DNA of 64,000 nucleotides. It comes from Epiperipatus broadwayi (Eukaryota; Onychophora; Udeonychophora; Euonychophora; Peripatidae). The number at the start of each line of letters is the position of its first letter. Positions within the stretch are counted from its first letter, which is position 1. Location of the stretch: positions 3,906,001 through 3,970,000 of the forward strand of contig JAQFVV010006255.1 of assembly GCA_028023455.1 (NCBI GenBank). Direction: 5' to 3'. Positions 61,895-64,000 of the stretch are shown here, in pieces. The translations under genes were made by a program, and so were the position numbers. A model generated the notes under the pieces. That model saw only the letters and a program-made list of their open reading frames with translations. It did not search any database and had not been told where the DNA came from.

Positions 61895-62055
61895 TATTAA
61901 GGCTATAACCTTAAGACTATGAGCCTAAAATGCGACAGTAGGAACCTCTACAAATCTAAACACAAGATTAATGACTTTAAAAGACAAGGGTGGCCACTCT
62001 TATCTTAGACCTAATTTCTAAATATATAGGTGAATCTAAAGCACTTTGATTTGAG
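61895..62055. mobile_element. Degraded relative of the MITE at 5942
   Basis: Shares GACTTT.AAA.GA.AAG.G and the block AAATATATAGGTGAATCTAAAGCACTTTGATTTGAGAGC-like sequence (62019-62058) with the interior right half of 5942-6186. Inverted ends are not preserved. Confidence 0.55.
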
Positions 62056-62189
62056 AGCATGAAGGATGAAATTTATTTTTACTTATTAAAAAACATATTA
62101 AGTGAGTAGCTATAAAACAATTTTAATAATCTATAGTTTAAAATGGAAAAAAAAATTCACTTGAATCCTAAATAGATTCTACCTTGCAT

Positions 62190-62620
62190 AAAAACAGTGT
62201 AATGAAAATATCAATCATCCACATGAGCATGGAGATTTAAATGTTGGATACTTCTAACTCACCTGATGAATAAAGTTGTTTGCTATATGCATGCATAATG
62301 AAAAAAATCCATTTGAGAGTTTTTATATTAATGGATGATTGTGGTGTGGTAAAGATGGGAGATACAATGGCTATTCACTGATATGTAGGGCACTAAAAGT
62401 GGGCAGAAATCAGTCCTATATTGTATGAAAATGGTGTAATGAAAATATTATGCTATAATTGTGGACATGGAGATTTAGGTGTTTGATACCTCTAGATCAA
62501 CTGATAAGAAAAGTTAATTTGCAAAATGCATAAATAGTGAGAGAGAATGGTCTGAGTTATGGTGATGAATGGTTTGCAATGTGAGGATGTAGAAATAAGG
62601 GATACACTGATATAAACAAA
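62190..62620. repeat. Tandem duplication of about 235 bp
   Basis: GTGTAATGAAAATAT (62199, 62434), ATGGAGATTTA (62229, 62468) and ATACTTCTAACTCACCTGAT against ATACCTCTAGATCAACTGAT, then a GGGAGATACAATGG against AGGGATACACTG block, occur twice in the same order. Divergence is substantial, so it is old. Confidence 0.6.
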
Positions 62621-64000
62621 AAAAATTGAAGTCAAAACAAATATACATAATAATTTTAAATTTTAAATTATTTTTAAGTGGAAAAAAACTTGATGAATAT
62701 TTACTAAATAAAAGCATTGTAGTATAATGATAGGATATCTCAGCTAAGTAAATATGAAAATATATTCAATTATTTTTCTTTCAGGTAGACATCCCATAGC
62801 CATCTTAATTAACAATCCAATAATCAACAGCAATGAATATCTAATTATTCTTAATTTCATGGTGAAATAAATAAGGAAAAGCACTCAACTGCTCACAATT
62901 GATGAGTAATGCCTTTTCAATTGTTTCCCTATGAGTGGTTTCTGAAGAGGTCTTTGCCTTAAAATGGGCTATTTAAAATCCATTTTAGCTTTTACCTATC
63001 TCCACCAAAATTTATTTAGTTTACGTTTAGAAGTATTTGGATGCGCAGCCAGTTAATCAAAGGTAAAATAAAAAATTACATATAAACTATTTTGAGATTA
63101 ATTCATTATAACTATTTAATTTAAATTAAATTGAAATGTCCAGCTAGCATTACCAAGTGACAATAAATTTTAAAGATAGAAGAGCAGAAGAAAAAAATTT
63201 AAGAAATATATATTATTTTTAAAATGTATTGTCATTTACTGATACTAAAAGGCACTTCAATTATTACATTTAAACAGATATAATGAGTTAATCTCAAAAC
63301 ATTACATAAAAATAATTAGCACTGTATATATATTGACATAAATAGTTTTATAAATTAAAGATAGCAAATATTCTTTTGAGTAATGAAATATTTTCCACAC
63401 ATCAGAGTTTTGTCTTAAAGAATATTTAACATATGTATATATAAATTTGACAAATTAATTTTTCATGCGATTTTTATATTAATTTTATTAATTATTATAG
63501 TTGGTAAAAGCTGTTATTGTCCAAATTTTCTTTATGAATCTTTTTTGCAAAAATTTGAGATCATTTAAGCATAATTACTCATATTATTATACAAAACACA
63601 ATCACTATAAAAAAATGAATCAAGTCACAAGCTTTATAAAAATTAAAAATTTTCAGCTTAAGAGTCAATTTGATGAATACTTGATAGCATCGTTCTTTAA
63701 CACATCTATATTTTTCCAAAGATGTAATGCCTTGTTTTTTTCTCCTATCATACATTGCATTTTAGATTCAACTTTTATATTGAATGTTTGGTTAAAAAAA
63801 GGATAATATACTAAAGTAAGTTAATAATTAATTATTATTTTGCAGTGATTTCAACACTTTCATAAATGGCAGATATGATCAAAAGAAAAATCTTTTAATT
63901 ACTTTCTACCTATTTTTTGATTATAAATCTATTTAGATAATGATATGTTATCCAGTTAATTATTATCCTTTATTAATTTAGAAATTAAAAATATCAGTAT
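62621..64000. other. AT-rich tract, nothing identified
   Basis: The 101-codon plus-strand frame at 63501-63806 is the longest late frame. It is rich in F, K, N and Y with no domain, start context or splice signal that supports a gene. Confidence 0.4.

Noticed and set aside
62270-62300. CACCTGATGAATAAAGTTG as another hammerhead core.
   Set aside because: No stem II plus GAAA follows, and the duplicated unit at 62500 does not preserve the motif.
63501-63806. 101-codon plus-strand frame as a gene.
   Set aside because: Composition is that of translated AT-rich noise, with no motif or conservation evidence.

Overview
The window is very AT-rich, gene-poor nuclear DNA from a metazoan, probably an invertebrate. 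That placement rests on the repeats: decayed non-LTR retrotransposons of the RTE-like and Tx1/L1-like kinds, Penelope-like elements with a GIY-YIG endonuclease, hAT and TA-target MITEs, a tRNA-derived SINE, a long GATA/GACA microsatellite and long poly-A, poly-T and poly-G tracts. I see no bacterial gene organisation, rRNA, CRISPR or complete protein-coding gene. The species cannot be told from the sequence alone. Nearly all short open frames are chance frames or fall inside repeats.

The main find is a dispersed short repeat, here called family A (about 450-490 bp), whose copies carry a recognisable type I hammerhead self-cleaving ribozyme with a very short stem III. Ten copies or part-copies occur at about 1.85, 2.5, 11.4, 13.07, 13.53, 34.45, 43.2, 47.86, 48.05 and 59.58 kb. 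Six keep both invariant core strands (CTGATGA and GAAA). Copies differ by paired changes in stem I and stem II. One copy has a 12-bp target-site duplication (47680/48177) and one locus is a head-to-tail dimer with a 468-bp period (12.88-13.68 kb). This is the layout of metazoan retrozymes, which are non-autonomous elements thought to depend on Penelope-like machinery. Two Penelope-like remnants lie in the same window: a 2-kb inverted pair at 35.2-37.1 kb and a decayed copy at 49.8-50.9 kb.

Region by region. 0-5 kb: foldback family-A locus around a GATA array, then a Tx1/L1-like LINE tail. 5.9-11.5 kb: a cluster of MITEs, a giant palindrome, a LINE endonuclease scrap, a SPIN-like hAT relic and a CACTA-ended foldback. 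12-17.3 kb: reverse-strand RTE-like LINEs flanking the family-A dimer. 17-24 kb: mostly blank, with a LINE scrap, a SINE and a small palindrome cluster. 24.1 kb: the best candidate for a genuine host exon (acceptor, Kozak-like ATG, 17 codons, consensus donor), the only hint of a host gene on the plus strand. 24-34 kb: long blank tract, intron-like or intergenic, with one family-B hairpin. 34-52 kb: family A, both Penelope-like elements, family B and C repeats, two LINE tails and a possible DDE transposase relic. 54-64 kb: a reverse-strand LINE split by a young hAT MITE, family B hairpins, an old family-A copy, a 1.7-kb element with terminal inverted repeats and a tandem duplication.

The elements form an ecology rather than a pathway. 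Penelope-like and LINE copies are the plausible past sources of reverse transcriptase, family A and the SINE are plausible passengers, and the foldback MITEs are passengers of lost DNA transposases. All protein-coding element copies here carry stops and look dead.
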